A DNA stretch of 45,174 bases from Candidatus Saccharimonadota bacterium (GCA_027492635.1 JAPUEH010000022.1:1-45174); one strand, 5' to 3'; shown: positions 16,097 through 24,795, numbered from the stretch's first letter. Program-made: numbers and translations. The notes: a model not told the origin generated them from the letters alone.

Positions 16097-17134
16097 ATGC
16101 GGCAAAATTTTGCTAGAGTAAGTCTCCTCACAGTCTATTTACTAGTACTGCTGCTTGGTGTTTTTGCCTACAACTCGCTTTTTGATGCGCTTCAGGGAAG
16201 AGGAGAATCGGTGCGCACGGGCATATCAGGATCGGGTTGCGAAGCCCGTACTGTCTGGCGAGGGTCGTCTAGCAAGGCATTTGGTATTGCAACGCCAGAT
16301 GGCAAGCGAACCTACTACATTCACTTACCACAAGGCTACGAGTCGTATCGGCGCTATCCGGTCATCCTGGCGTTTACGGGCAAGAACATGAAAATCTCAT
16401 TTCTAGAAAAAGTCTCCGGACTCAATGCGCTGCCTGCCATTGTCGTCTATCCGCAAGCTATGCGCGGAACCGCAGGCGCCTACTCGTGGCAAGGCGCGCC
16501 CTATTCACCCAAGGTAAATGACGTACGATTTGTTGGCCAAGTGCTTGACCAAGTACAGCAAAAACTATGTGTCGACACCGCACGCATCTACAGTGTTGGT
16601 ATTTCCAACGGTGGAGGTATGTCGTGGCTGCTGTCATGCAAACTGTCGCATCGCATCGCCGCATTTGCTATGTTGTCTGGCGCCTATTATTTCCCCGACA
16701 AACAGTGTACGCCAGACAGACCTGCGCCACTACTTAATATACACGGCGGCAAAGACTCAGTGATACCTTACGGCGGCTCCAAGCGCAAAAAATTACCCGC
16801 AATCACTACATGGGTACGGGCACGTGCGGCCTACAACGGGTGTCACGACAAGCAACCAACTGTTACGCGGCCGAGCCGGACAACCAAGATCACGACCTGG
16901 CGGAATTGTCCCTATAACGCCACAGTGCAAAACGTTGAGCTTACTCAAGCTCGACATGATTGGCCGACAAGCGTCACGGTTCCAAGCGACGACGATGAAC
17001 GTATCATTCAGCTAGGCAACAGTAGGCAGTCAGTTTCAACGGCCGTTCCGACAGCATTTTACATCTGGTATTTTCTCGAGCAACATCCTTTTTCTACAGA
17101 GGCCATGAGAGAGTTCTCCAAGCATCGTCCATAA
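16097..17134 (+). CDS. Secreted alpha/beta-hydrolase (LpqC/PHB-depolymerase-like esterase)
   Basis: 345 residues. A signal anchor (LLTVYLLVLLLGVFAYN) precedes the catalytic domain. The nucleophile elbow GISNGGG (Ser near residue 170), the acid loop NIHGGKDSVIPYGG (Asp near 220) and the His in QARHDWP (near 290) form the expected triad of CE1/LpqC-type esterases. Several extracytoplasmic cysteines could form disulfides. Family members cleave ester bonds in polymers such as feruloylated xylan or polyhydroxyalkanoate. The substrate here is unknown and might be a host or envelope ester. The gene stands alone between a terminator and the Nudix promoter. Confidence 0.8.
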   Translation: MRQNFARVSLLTVYLLVLLLGVFAYNSLFDALQGRGESVRTGISGSGCEARTVWRGSSSKAFGIATPDGKRTYYIHLPQGYESYRRYPVILAFTGKNMKISFLEKVSGLNALPAIVVYPQAMRGTAGAYSWQGAPYSPKVNDVRFVGQVLDQVQQKLCVDTARIYSVGISNGGGMSWLLSCKLSHRIAAFAMLSGAYYFPDKQCTPDRPAPLLNIHGGKDSVIPYGGSKRKKLPAITTWVRARAAYNGCHDKQPTVTRPSRTTKITTWRNCPYNATVQNVELTQARHDWPTSVTVPSDDDERIIQLGNSRQSVSTAVPTAFYIWYFLEQHPFSTEAMREFSKHRP

Positions 17135-17154
17135 TACTAACTTATCTGATATAG

Positions 17155-17160
17155 TATACT
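17155..17160 (+). promoter_or_regulatory. -10 box of the Nudix-thyA operon
   Basis: TATACT lies 33 nt before the GTG start, giving a leader with an AAAGGAGG Shine-Dalgarno. This contrasts with the leaderless genes nearby. Confidence 0.5.
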
Positions 17161-17193
17161 AGTTGTAGAAGAACGTAAGTTCAAAGGAGGCGT

Positions 17194-17709
17194 GTGGCAG
17201 ATCAACAAGAAGCAGAGGCAAAGCGCGAGTACTATCCTACAGTAAGCGCAGTTATCATACACAATAACAAGGTATTGTTGCGGCGTGACGAGCAACACTA
17301 CAACTGGCTCAGTCCAAATACACATATTGGTATCGATGAAACACCCCTTGACGCGTTGTTTCGCCAGGTGAGACTCGAAACAGGTTTACCGCAAAACAAC
17401 CTTGTCGCACTGCTTCCGTACATGGACAATCTCACGCTTGAGCGTGATGAAGCAGAGAGTACGACACAGCCATTGCCATTTGACCTAGATATTCACCAGG
17501 TAGGGCAGGGTAGCCATTTCCATGTCGATAGCGCCTATATTCTTGTAACCAATACAAATGAGCTGACACCAGAGGCAGATGTACCGCCAGAGCTACAATG
17601 GTTTTCACGAGATGAGCTTGAAGACTTAATGATGACGAGTAAGGCAACTGTTAGTCGAGCGCTGTATGCACTTTCGCGCCACGAAGAAAATCCACCAGAG
17701 GAGCAATAG
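17194..17709 (+). CDS. Nudix-fold hydrolase with a degenerate Nudix box
   Basis: 171 residues from GTG after AAAGGAGG. The N-terminal strand [20 protein letters not shown] and the central helix match the Nudix fold. The box reads [20 protein letters not shown]. The consensus Gx5Ex7REUXEEXGU has lost the first Glu (Leu), RE has become RQ, and the first Glu of EE is Leu; only one metal-binding Glu remains. It may be weakly active or a binding protein. The stop is 1 nt before the thyA ATG, so the two are co-translated and a nucleotide-related role (for example dNTP cleaning) is inferred. Confidence 0.75.
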   Translation: MADQQEAEAKREYYPTVSAVIIHNNKVLLRRDEQHYNWLSPNTHIGIDETPLDALFRQVRLETGLPQNNLVALLPYMDNLTLERDEAESTTQPLPFDLDIHQVGQGSHFHVDSAYILVTNTNELTPEADVPPELQWFSRDELEDLMMTSKATVSRALYALSRHEENPPEEQ

Positions 17710-17710
17710 C

Positions 17711-18631
17711 ATGCGTCAGTATCTTAGACTGCTACAAGATATCCGTGACAACGGCACCGAAAAAAGCGACCGCACTGGCACAGGCACACGGAGCGTGTTT
17801 GGACGGCAGGTACGCTACAATCTGGCCGATGGTTTCCCGGCCGTGACGACGAAAAAGCTGTATTTCAACAGTGTCGTGCACGAGCTGCTGTGGTTTTTAC
17901 AGGGTACAGGCAACATCGAGTATTTGGCGCAATCGGGCGTCCATATCTGGGATGAGTGGCCGTTTAAAGCGTATTTAGAAAAGAATAATCTCTCTGTTCC
18001 AGAGGTTAATTCCGACGAATGGAAGACACAGATGAAAGCGTTCATCGACCGTATCGCCACCGACCACGAGTTTGCCATGAAGTGGGGCGACCTGGGGCCG
18101 GTCTACGGTGTGCAGTGGCGCAAATGGCCCGACGGCAAGGGCGGGCACATTGATCAAATCGCTCGGGCGATTGACACCATCAAAACCAATCCTAATTCCC
18201 GCCGCAACATTGTCAGTGCCTGGAACGTGGCCGAAGTCGACGAGATTGTGGAGATTGGTGGGCTACCGCCCTGCCATAGTCTGTTTCAATTCAATGTCTC
18301 GGGTGGCAAACTCGACCTCCACTTGTACCAGCGCAGCGCCGATACCTTCCTCGGCGTGCCGTTCAACATCGCTAGTTACTCACTCCTACTCGCCATGATT
18401 GCGCAAGTGACAAACCTCGAGGCAGGGGAGTTTATTCATACGCTTGCCGACACCCATTTGTACCTCAACCATATGGATCAAGTCGACAAACAGCTTGCCC
18501 GTGAGCCGCATGCACTGCCGACGCTTTGGCTGAATCCGGATATCAAGAATATCGACGATTTCACATTTGATGATATCAAACTCGAAGGCTACGATCCACA
18601 TCCACCTATCAAAGCACCGATAGCGGTATAA
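17711..18631 (+). CDS. thyA: Thymidylate synthase
   Basis: 306 residues. All core motifs are present: [12 protein letters not shown] near residue 20, [38 protein letters not shown] (catalytic Cys near 187), [16 protein letters not shown] and [11 protein letters not shown]. The length fits the longer ThyA type, which carries an insertion after the WDEWP motif. The enzyme methylates dUMP to dTMP with methylene-tetrahydrofolate and yields dihydrofolate, which the neighbouring folA reduces. GAGGAG before the ATG at 17711 sets the start; the longer frame from 17666 lies inside the Nudix gene. Confidence 0.97.
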   Translation: MRQYLRLLQDIRDNGTEKSDRTGTGTRSVFGRQVRYNLADGFPAVTTKKLYFNSVVHELLWFLQGTGNIEYLAQSGVHIWDEWPFKAYLEKNNLSVPEVNSDEWKTQMKAFIDRIATDHEFAMKWGDLGPVYGVQWRKWPDGKGGHIDQIARAIDTIKTNPNSRRNIVSAWNVAEVDEIVEIGGLPPCHSLFQFNVSGGKLDLHLYQRSADTFLGVPFNIASYSLLLAMIAQVTNLEAGEFIHTLADTHLYLNHMDQVDKQLAREPHALPTLWLNPDIKNIDDFTFDDIKLEGYDPHPPIKAPIAV

Positions 18632-18640
18632 AGTTCAAAT

Positions 18641-19123
18641 TCATATGTGTGCGTATGTTACAAAATCATACGCATATTTATTCCGCTCATCCGCCTCGTG
18701 ATGCTCGCGGACGACTTCACGCCAGTTATTTGCATCTATCCTAGGAAAAAACACGGTTGCGGCCGAAAAAATCGCGTCAACTTCTGTCGCATATAGTATA
18801 TCTACGTCTTCCAACGCCTGCGCATAAATTTGCCCGCCACCAATCACCATTACATCGTTCTCGGCAGCTGCATACGCTTCGTCGAGCGAAGCCACCGTCG
18901 TCACACCATCAGCCGCAACACCGCCACGACTCACCACGATATTTTGCCGCCCCGGTAGCGGCCGGCCAATAGATTCGAAGGTCTTGCGCCCCATCACAAT
19001 CGTCTTGCCCATAGTCAATTCCTTGAAATGCGCCAAATCCGCCGGCAAATCCCGCCCCCATAGCAAATCATTGTCCGCGCCAATACCACGCTTCTGATCA
19101 TACGCTACAACGATTGCTTTCAT
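18641..19123 (-). CDS. folA: Dihydrofolate reductase
   Basis: 160 residues, normal length. Motifs: MKAIVVAYDQKRGIG, LLWGRDLPADLAHFK (with the substrate-binding Asp), VMGRKTFESIGRPLPGR and VMVIGGGQIY. It regenerates tetrahydrofolate using NADPH, completing the ThyA cycle. It is convergent with thyA (9 nt between stops) and divergent from dcd. On the minus strand TAAGAT ends 6 nt before the ATG, a leaderless arrangement, although AGGAG also lies directly before the ATG. Confidence 0.97.
   Translation of the reverse strand: MKAIVVAYDQKRGIGADNDLLWGRDLPADLAHFKELTMGKTIVMGRKTFESIGRPLPGRQNIVVSRGGVAADGVTTVASLDEAYAAAENDVMVIGGGQIYAQALEDVDILYATEVDAIFSAATVFFPRIDANNWREVVREHHEADERNKYAYDFVTYAHI
18650..18674. 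terminator. Inverted repeat between thyA and folA
   Basis: TGCGTATG (18650-18657) and CATACGCA (18667-18674) pair across 9 nt, inside the folA 3' end and 20 nt after thyA. The tail TATTTAT is weakly T-rich. It may terminate thyA transcripts. Confidence 0.35.
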
Positions 19124-19143
19124 ACTCCTATCTTAGCATGTGG

Positions 19144-19149
19144 TACAAT
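19144..19149 (+). promoter_or_regulatory. -10 box of dcd-tmk
   Basis: TACAAT with a leader of about 20 nt and a GTGAGGGA Shine-Dalgarno before the dcd ATG. Confidence 0.4.
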
Positions 19150-19175
19150 TAGGTAAGTAAAAGTGAGGGATTTTC

Positions 19176-19898
19176 ATGAGTGTCTATAGTAATACCGAGA
19201 TTAGAAGCGCCATCGACGACGGCTCTATCGTCTGTGTGCCTTTTTCCGAGCGTCACGTGTCCGAGGCGAGCCTTGATTTCACGCTGGGGCATTATTTTTA
19301 CAAACAAGAATACCAGCCAGAAGCGACAGGTGTCTACAATCCGTTTGACGAAGCTGACGTATCTCGCTATTTCAAAGGCCCGCTTGAGGCCATCTCGCAC
19401 AAGGAATGGTGCGAAAAAAATGACAAACCCTTGTTTGAAAATATCCCCGAAGATCACCCAATCATCGTCTTGCAGCCCGGCGAGCGCATCCTCGCGCACA
19501 CGCACGAATTTGTGGGAATCCGTGCGCACGGCGGTGCCTGCGAGGTCAAAAGCCGCAGTAGCTGGGGGCGCAACGGCGTCGCCGTCTGCTTTGACGCTGG
19601 CTGGGTCGACCCAGGTTACATCAATCGCATTACGCTGGAGATTTATAACCTCAACATGCACGAAAGCGTCGTATTGCCTGTCGGCGAGCGCATTGGGCAG
19701 CTGATTTTTCACCATACCGGGCCTGTTGACGGCAACTATAGCGAGGGGCGCGACGGCATGAGTGGCAAATACCAGCACACCAGCGACCTAGACGAACTGA
19801 TTCGCACCTGGAAACCAAGTGACATGCTGCCACGAGCCTACAAAGACAAACGCGTCGCGGCACCAGTGATTGAAGGTCTCGCAGAAGGTGTCAAATAG
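19176..19898 (+). CDS. dcd: dCTP deaminase / dUTPase-family protein
   Basis: 240 residues. The Dcd/dUTPase trimer motifs are clear: SRSSWGRNG near residue 128 (phosphate-binding Arg and Ser), AGWVDPGYINRITLEIYN near 145 (the Glu of LEIYN corresponds to the catalytic Glu of Dcd) and PVGERIGQLIFH. A C-terminal GKYQ segment follows. It should convert dCTP to dUTP, or to dUMP if bifunctional, feeding ThyA. It is longer than E. coli Dcd (193) through an insertion around residues 40-95. It is operonic with tmk (4 nt gap). Confidence 0.9.
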   Translation: MSVYSNTEIRSAIDDGSIVCVPFSERHVSEASLDFTLGHYFYKQEYQPEATGVYNPFDEADVSRYFKGPLEAISHKEWCEKNDKPLFENIPEDHPIIVLQPGERILAHTHEFVGIRAHGGACEVKSRSSWGRNGVAVCFDAGWVDPGYINRITLEIYNLNMHESVVLPVGERIGQLIFHHTGPVDGNYSEGRDGMSGKYQHTSDLDELIRTWKPSDMLPRAYKDKRVAAPVIEGLAEGVK

Positions 19899-19902
19899 CA
19901 CT

Positions 19903-20613
19903 ATGGCGCGCGGTAGGCTTATCGTCATCGAAGGCGGTGACGGCTCGGGCAAAGCAACCCAGGCAGAATTGACACGCCAATACTACGAAGCAACCAATCG
20001 ACCAATCTATAAAACGTCATTTCCGCGTTATGGCAAAGAGTCTGCCATATATGTAGAAAAATACCTCAATGGCGAATACGGTGAGAATGTTGACTCCTTG
20101 CCGCCAGAAGTAGCCGCAGTACTATTTGCTGTCGATCGTATGGCGGGCACGCAAGAGATTGACACATGGCTGCGCGAACATCCAGACGGTATTGCTGTAC
20201 TCGACAGATATCGCGGCTCAAATCTTGCCCATCAGGGAGCTAAAATAGGCGAGCGGGCAGTGAGGCATGCGTTTTACGAGCAGCTACAGTCATACGAGAC
20301 CAATGTGCTCGGTATACTCGAACCAGATATCAATATCGTACTCAATGTGCCACCCGCCGTGGCCCAGGCGAACGTCGACAACAAAGATGCTGCGACGCGC
20401 ACGTACACAGAGCGGACACGCGATATCCACGAGTCCGATGCTGACTATCTAGAGAAAGTGAAGGCGTGCTACACGGAGCTGGCGGAATTATACCCACAGC
20501 AGTATTTTGCGATAGATTGCATTGACACGGCGACCGGGCAGATGCGTGCACGTGAAGCGATTCAGCAAGATATACAAGACCTCATAGAGGCAGCATCAGA
20601 AATGCCATCATAG
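19903..20613 (+). CDS. tmk: Thymidylate kinase
   Basis: 236 residues starting MARGRLIVIEGGDGSGKATQ. The P-loop GDGSGKAT has Ala where most TMPKs have Thr or Ser after Lys. DRYRGSNLAHQGAK provides the DR(Y/H) motif near residue 103. A lid segment with TRTYTERTRDIHESD follows near 165. It phosphorylates dTMP to dTDP, the last dedicated step after ThyA. The ATG at 19903 is 4 nt after the dcd stop, with GAAGG upstream. The longer frame from 19870 lies inside dcd and is rejected. Confidence 0.92.
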   Translation: MARGRLIVIEGGDGSGKATQAELTRQYYEATNRPIYKTSFPRYGKESAIYVEKYLNGEYGENVDSLPPEVAAVLFAVDRMAGTQEIDTWLREHPDGIAVLDRYRGSNLAHQGAKIGERAVRHAFYEQLQSYETNVLGILEPDINIVLNVPPAVAQANVDNKDAATRTYTERTRDIHESDADYLEKVKACYTELAELYPQQYFAIDCIDTATGQMRAREAIQQDIQDLIEAASEMPS

Positions 20614-20614
20614 G

Positions 20615-21478
20615 CTACTCGGTCATGCGCGCCGCGTAATAGGTCGACATGAGTGGAATAATCTCGCGGGGTTTGTCGTCGGTATCACGATTGCGCATAG
20701 AATCTTCGAGCAATTCATAGAGTACATCCGAATGCTCATCATACCCACGACTACCCGTCCGTACATCTTGTTTTGCCTCGCGAATATGCTCCCGCAGCTC
20801 ATCGGATATATGGTTACCATCTACAAGCACAGTATTGCGCACAATAGTCACGACTTGTCCGCCCAGATGAGTACGAACGCGCCGTTTTCGCTCAACAATG
20901 GCGCTATCTGGATGTGAATCCCAAGAAAAGTCAAACTGCTTAAATTTGTAGTGGGGTGCCGCGCACACTTCTGATACTTCTTGAGTTTGTAGGCCGTAAG
21001 ACGGCTCATCGAGCTCTTGGCGCACAGGGTCATCTATAAATCTTCGCACGTTCCAATCACCTGGATGGACAAGGCGCGCAATTTCTATAGATGAAAGCTG
21101 GGGATACTTACCCATAAATTCAACAAACTGGTGGGTTGCTGCTTCGCCGTTGATGACACGTATGTCACTTTCCGATAACTCTTGCTGATCTATCCCGGAG
21201 CGATAAAGATTATCAAAACTGCGCGCAGCATGATCGGTCATACGGGAAAGTAATGCAGCCCGAGCAAGATTGCGCTTACGATCACTACGGATGCTTTTGA
21301 CGCGCTCATCAACAGTTGGCAAGATATTGCTATAGCCGTGCTCGCCCTTACCCCAGCTGTACAGTGCAATAGGGCCATGGTCTCTATAGGCCACAGATTG
21401 ATTATCCAAATCTGCCACACTTGTTGGCATGGCTGTCTTAGGAATTTCCCGTCGGTGCATATTTGTCTTTGATGACAT
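20615..21478 (-). CDS. Unidentified soluble protein
   Basis: 287 residues; I recognise no family. It is hydrophilic and rich in Asp, Arg and Ser, with no membrane segment or signal. A central segment reads EFMGKYPQLSSIEIARLVHP. A beta-like region (HLGGQVVTIVRNTVLVDGN) precedes an acidic, Arg-rich tail. The promoter TTGCTT-18-TATAAT ends 9 nt before the ATG, so it is probably leaderless. It ends 1 nt from the tmk stop on the other strand, and is divergent from the rplJ promoter. The function is not guessed. Confidence 0.7.
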   Translation of the reverse strand: MSSKTNMHRREIPKTAMPTSVADLDNQSVAYRDHGPIALYSWGKGEHGYSNILPTVDERVKSIRSDRKRNLARAALLSRMTDHAARSFDNLYRSGIDQQELSESDIRVINGEAATHQFVEFMGKYPQLSSIEIARLVHPGDWNVRRFIDDPVRQELDEPSYGLQTQEVSEVCAAPHYKFKQFDFSWDSHPDSAIVERKRRVRTHLGGQVVTIVRNTVLVDGNHISDELREHIREAKQDVRTGSRGYDEHSDVLYELLEDSMRNRDTDDKPREIIPLMSTYYAARMTE

Positions 21479-21487
21479 AATATATTT

Positions 21488-21517
21488 ATTATAGCAAATT
21501 TTCTACAAAAAAGCAAT
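21488..21517 (-). promoter_or_regulatory. Promoter of the unidentified gene at 20615
   Basis: On the minus strand TTGCTT (21517-21512), an 18-nt spacer and TATAAT (21493-21488), ending 9 nt before the ATG. Confidence 0.6.
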
Positions 21518-21545
21518 ACCTCGCTCTTGATCCAGCAGGATACTG

Positions 21546-21574
21546 TTGACATTTTTACGCACTGCCTGTATACT
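21546..21574 (+). promoter_or_regulatory. Consensus promoter of rplJ-rplL
   Basis: TTGACA (21546-21551), exactly 17 nt, and TATACT (21569-21574). Transcription from about 21581 gives a leader of over 200 nt. Confidence 0.85.
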
Positions 21575-21581
21575 CCTTAGA

Positions 21582-21790
21582 GACATTACCAGAGACAGTA
21601 GCCGCGAATAGGAGACTATCGCTTAATCCGCTACCGAGGATATGAATCTACCACCATACAGTTTCACATCAGTAAGTCTTTGGTAATGCGAGAACCCGAG
21701 ACTTATTTTTGGTTTTTGGGCAATCTCGACATTACCGAACTTTGACAATCCGGCCGATAACAATATATAGAAACTAAAGCTATTAGGAGA
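21582..21790 (+). promoter_or_regulatory. L10-type ribosomal leader with an internal terminator
   Basis: AGAGACAGTAGC (21590-21601) and GCTACCGAGG (21630-21639) match the conserved L10-leader core, where L10(L12)4 binds. Downstream, TAAGTCT (21673-21679) and AGACTTA (21699-21705) form a stem followed by TTTTT (21706-21710), an intrinsic terminator. Its loop holds GGTAATG (21682-21688), which can pair with either of two identical GACATTACC copies (21582-21590 or 21728-21736). This offers mutually exclusive folds for rplJL control. Confidence 0.7.
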
Positions 21791-21794
21791 TTTT

Positions 21795-22319
21795 ATGGCT
21801 ATCACACGCGATAAAAAACAAGCTTTGGTTGCCGACTTTAGTGATGTGCTCGCAAGCTCAAAACTGACTGTGTTTGCGCAGTACCAGGGTCTTAGCGTTG
21901 CTGATCTTCAGGCGCTGCGAGCAGCTGCTCGTGCGCAGGGTGTCAAAATCCAAGTGCTCAAAAACCGCCTTGTGCGCGTCGCACTTGCAGGCAACGACAC
22001 CTACAAAGACACCGATACTTCAGCGCTCGCTGGTCAGTTGCTCTACGCGACAAGTGACAGCGACGAAATCGCACCAGCAAAGGTGCTCGATGAGTTTGCA
22101 AAAACTCATGATGCACTCCAGTTTGCTGGCGGTTTTTCTGCTGAAGGTGCGCTGCTGAGCGTCGATGATGTCAAAGCACTCGCCAAACTACCAAGCCGCG
22201 AACAACTCGTGGCCGAAGTGGTGGCACAGCTGCTTTCACCAGTTCACGACGTCACCAACGCACTTTCTGGCAATTTGCACGCGCTACTTGATGGCGTAGA
22301 AGCAAAAGCGTCTGCATAA
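21795..22319 (+). CDS. rplJ: 50S ribosomal protein L10
   Basis: 174 residues, standard length. The N-terminal rRNA-binding domain includes [20 protein letters not shown] and [11 protein letters not shown]. The C-terminal helix (near residue 150 onward) carries L12 dimers. TAGGAGA precedes the ATG. It is expressed from its own consensus promoter through an L10-type leader and sits 47 nt before rplL. Confidence 0.97.
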   Translation: MAITRDKKQALVADFSDVLASSKLTVFAQYQGLSVADLQALRAAARAQGVKIQVLKNRLVRVALAGNDTYKDTDTSALAGQLLYATSDSDEIAPAKVLDEFAKTHDALQFAGGFSAEGALLSVDDVKALAKLPSREQLVAEVVAQLLSPVHDVTNALSGNLHALLDGVEAKASA

Positions 22320-22366
22320 ACGGCAATCAATTTTATAAATCAAAGAATATTTACAAGGAGTCTATT

Positions 22367-22747
22367 ATGGCTGATATTGCAAAACTTGCAAAAGAACTCA
22401 CAGGCTTGACAGTCCTCGAAGTTAACGAACTCAAAACTGTCCTCAAAGACGAATACGGCATCGAACCAGCTGCTGCAGCTGTGGCTGTTGCTGGTCCTGC
22501 TGCTGGCGGCGACGCTGCTGGCGCAGAAGACGAAAAGAGCGAATTCACGGTACAGCTCAAAGACGCTGGTGCACAAAAAGTTGCTGTGATCAAAGCCGTG
22601 AAAGAAATCACAGGTCTTGGTCTTGGTGAAGCAAAAGCCCTCGTCGACGACGCTCCTAGCGCCATCAAAGAAAAAGTTTCTAAAGACGACGCAGAAGCTG
22701 CGAAGAAGCAACTCGAAGAAGCTGGCGCATCAGTCGAACTCGTGTAG
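22367..22747 (+). CDS. rplL: 50S ribosomal protein L7/L12
   Basis: 126 residues. An N-terminal dimerisation helix ([19 protein letters not shown]) is followed by an Ala/Gly hinge near 40-55. The C-terminal domain has [20 protein letters not shown] and ends with GASVEL. L12 forms the stalk that recruits translational GTPases. An AAGGAG Shine-Dalgarno precedes the ATG, and an intrinsic terminator closes the rplJL unit. Confidence 0.98.
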   Translation: MADIAKLAKELTGLTVLEVNELKTVLKDEYGIEPAAAAVAVAGPAAGGDAAGAEDEKSEFTVQLKDAGAQKVAVIKAVKEITGLGLGEAKALVDDAPSAIKEKVSKDDAEAAKKQLEEAGASVELV

Positions 22748-22783
22748 TTCGATTTTATCGGCCGTGATTGTCAAAGCAGATTA

Positions 22784-22808
22784 CCGCTCCGCGATGGGGC
22801 GGTTTTTT
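22784..22808 (+). terminator. Terminator after rplL
   Basis: CCGCTCC (22784-22790) and GGGGCGG (22796-22802) pair with one G-U around GCGAT, followed by TTTTTT. Confidence 0.85.
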
Positions 22809-22860
22809 GTCGTGCTCATGCTTGAGCGAGACACATAGTAGCTGATATGATTTGATGACA

Positions 22861-23814
22861 ATGGCTTTTGGCAAAAAACAGCGGCAAATTGAAGAACTGA
22901 CAGCTCAGCTCGAAACGGCGACACATCAGCTTGATGAGTTGCGTGTGGTTGAGCCGTATCTAGAAGATGCCAAAGCAATCAACGCTGAAATAGCCAATAT
23001 TCTCGCCACCGGAGGTGGTCATTTCACCACTTCAGAGATTGCAACCCGCGCGGTAGAGCTCGTATCGAGGCGACGACACGATGTGATATATGACGAACTT
23101 GCGGATGAGTATGCTGCAGCACACGAACGCGAACTACTCGACACGCTCGTCGATAAAGCAAGAGCCGAAAGCGGCGAAACAATACGCCGCAAGGTACGCG
23201 AAGCGCTCGCGGTCAACCCGTCGCAACAAGCAAAACTCGCGAAACGCGCCCAAAAAGCTATCTGGCAAGAAGAGGAAGAACGCTTGCTCGCAGAAGTAAA
23301 AGAACAGCAACGCCTACATATCGAACAAGCGCTTGCCCGACAAACGATCTTCAACACGCACAACGCCAATTTTGCACTCAACGCCTCGATAAACCTCGCC
23401 CATCCAGAGCTGTGCGAAACCTACCAAGATAACGATTTACTTGTTATCGCGCATCAGACCACCCAGCCTCTTATTTACAGCTATCACAGCTCAAGCGAGG
23501 GCGATATTTGGTGGAGGTACAAGCAGGGCGGTGTGCAAGGCGGGCGTTTTAGCACAGCAATGTCCGATTCACTACGACTCTACAACCTTGGCGGGGTTGA
23601 ATTAACAGAGAAGACCGATGCGCATATTACGCCAAATAAGCTTTATATGGATAGGCCAGTGTATGCACGTTTTTATATCGACGGCGAAGAGAAATCTGCC
23701 GCCCTGTCTACAGGGTCGACCTACAGAGGTGACACGCGTGAATTACATCCTCAGCAGGTCAATCTTTTTACGCCAATAGCATACGACTACTACAAAGAGC
23801 AATTACAAAATTAA
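22861..23814 (+). CDS. Coiled-coil protein of unknown function
   Basis: 317 residues from MAFGKKQRQIEELTAQLE. The first 40 residues and about 80-165 are strongly charged helices with heptad character. A more compact beta-rich part follows (about 170-315), containing SSEGDIWWRYKQGGVQGGRF and PVYARFYIDG. There is no membrane segment. I do not recognise the family. TTGAGC-18-TATGAT ends 9 nt before this ATG, favouring it over ATG 22855 or TTG 22852. It stands alone after the rplL terminator. Confidence 0.65.
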   Translation: MAFGKKQRQIEELTAQLETATHQLDELRVVEPYLEDAKAINAEIANILATGGGHFTTSEIATRAVELVSRRRHDVIYDELADEYAAAHERELLDTLVDKARAESGETIRRKVREALAVNPSQQAKLAKRAQKAIWQEEEERLLAEVKEQQRLHIEQALARQTIFNTHNANFALNASINLAHPELCETYQDNDLLVIAHQTTQPLIYSYHSSSEGDIWWRYKQGGVQGGRFSTAMSDSLRLYNLGGVELTEKTDAHITPNKLYMDRPVYARFYIDGEEKSAALSTGSTYRGDTRELHPQQVNLFTPIAYDYYKEQLQN

Positions 23815-23864
23815 CAACATTATACAGCCGACTACTGTTTTTGCTGTGGATAGACGATATAAAC

Positions 23865-23894
23865 TTGACAACACCAAGGCTAGTACGCTATATA
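23865..23894 (+). promoter_or_regulatory. Promoter of the 171-residue conserved-looking gene
   Basis: TTGACA (23865-23870), an 18-nt spacer and TATATA (23889-23894), about 45 nt before the ATG at 23941. Confidence 0.65.
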
Positions 23895-23940
23895 TAGAGG
23901 TGATAAGTATAAAAACACAGACAAGGAACTGCGAGAAAAT

Positions 23941-24456
23941 ATGTCTGAACTACCAGAAAAACAAGTTAAACGACTGAAATCACTCATCCAAGATGCCGAG
24001 ACCAACCTAGCGGCAGCCAAGGAGCTTTTAATTAGTATTTTGGGCGAAGACGATACTATCGTCACACCACGAAGCAGCCAGGAAGATGTGACCGGCAAGG
24101 TTGTCGAGGGAGTCTTTGACGGCCAGATGATGATTGGCCCCGACGGCAAAAACTACCCCGTCCCAGCCAACTACGCCAGCAAATCAAAGCTCGTCGAAGG
24201 TGACATGCTCAAGCTCACTATCACCGACGATGGCGGCTTTGTCTACAAGCAGATCGGCCCAGCAGTACGCAAGCAAATCATTGGTACGCTTGTGCAACAT
24301 GATGGCGCATACTACGTGGAAGCAAACGGACGCGAATATCGCATCTTGCTTGCGAGCGTAACCTACTTCAGGATCGCCGTTGGCGACCAAGTGACGATTA
24401 TCGTACCAGAAGATAATCCTGAGGCAACGTGGGCAGCTGTTGAAGCAGCATTATAG
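23941..24456 (+). CDS. Unidentified small protein with a coiled head and beta-rich body
   Basis: 171 residues. The first 35 residues form a helix (VKRLKSLIQDAETNLAAAKELL). The rest is beta-rich with OB- or SH3-like alternation: GKVVEGVFDGQMMIGPDGKNYPVP, then LVEGDMLKLTITDDG and VGDQVTIIVPED, and it ends in a short helix. The repeated Gly-Asp turns suggest two small barrels that might bind nucleic acid or ribosome. I do not know the family. It is followed 13 nt later by a small membrane protein and then dnaX. Confidence 0.65.
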   Translation: MSELPEKQVKRLKSLIQDAETNLAAAKELLISILGEDDTIVTPRSSQEDVTGKVVEGVFDGQMMIGPDGKNYPVPANYASKSKLVEGDMLKLTITDDGGFVYKQIGPAVRKQIIGTLVQHDGAYYVEANGREYRILLASVTYFRIAVGDQVTIIVPEDNPEATWAAVEAAL

Positions 24457-24469
24457 GCTTACCTCATTT

Positions 24470-24754
24470 ATGGCAAAAGCTCCACGCAAAAAACTCACAT
24501 GGGGCAAACTACTATCTATTATTAACCTCACTTCTTTTGCACTTATATGTCTTTCTATACCCATAAAGCTATTATGTGATACCTACAACTTGCCGACACA
24601 ATGGCTGTCTCATGTCTTACTACCATTGCTGTTTGTGTGTTTTATGTCAGGTATACTCAACTACCTGATCTTTCGATATTTCTTTCAGCTTGCAGTCATG
24701 GAGGTAATAGGCGGAGTGATGAGAAGTTCGCGTTCGAAACGGCCGCGCAACTAG
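24470..24754 (+). CDS. Small two-helix membrane protein
   Basis: 94 residues. A basic N-terminus (MAKAPRKKLTWGK), two hydrophobic segments (about 18-38 and 48-75) and a basic Arg/Ser/Lys tail. The topology is probably both termini inside. No family is recognised. No Shine-Dalgarno is visible; it may be translated by coupling from the gene ending 13 nt upstream. Confidence 0.55.
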   Translation: MAKAPRKKLTWGKLLSIINLTSFALICLSIPIKLLCDTYNLPTQWLSHVLLPLLFVCFMSGILNYLIFRYFFQLAVMEVIGGVMRSSRSKRPRN

Positions 24755-24795
24755 TTAGGTAGCAAATCACAACAGACAGATGCACTACAAGAGTG

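Noticed and set aside
18641-19123. folA as part of the thyA operon
   Set aside because: It is on the opposite strand with its own -10 box; the genes are convergent.
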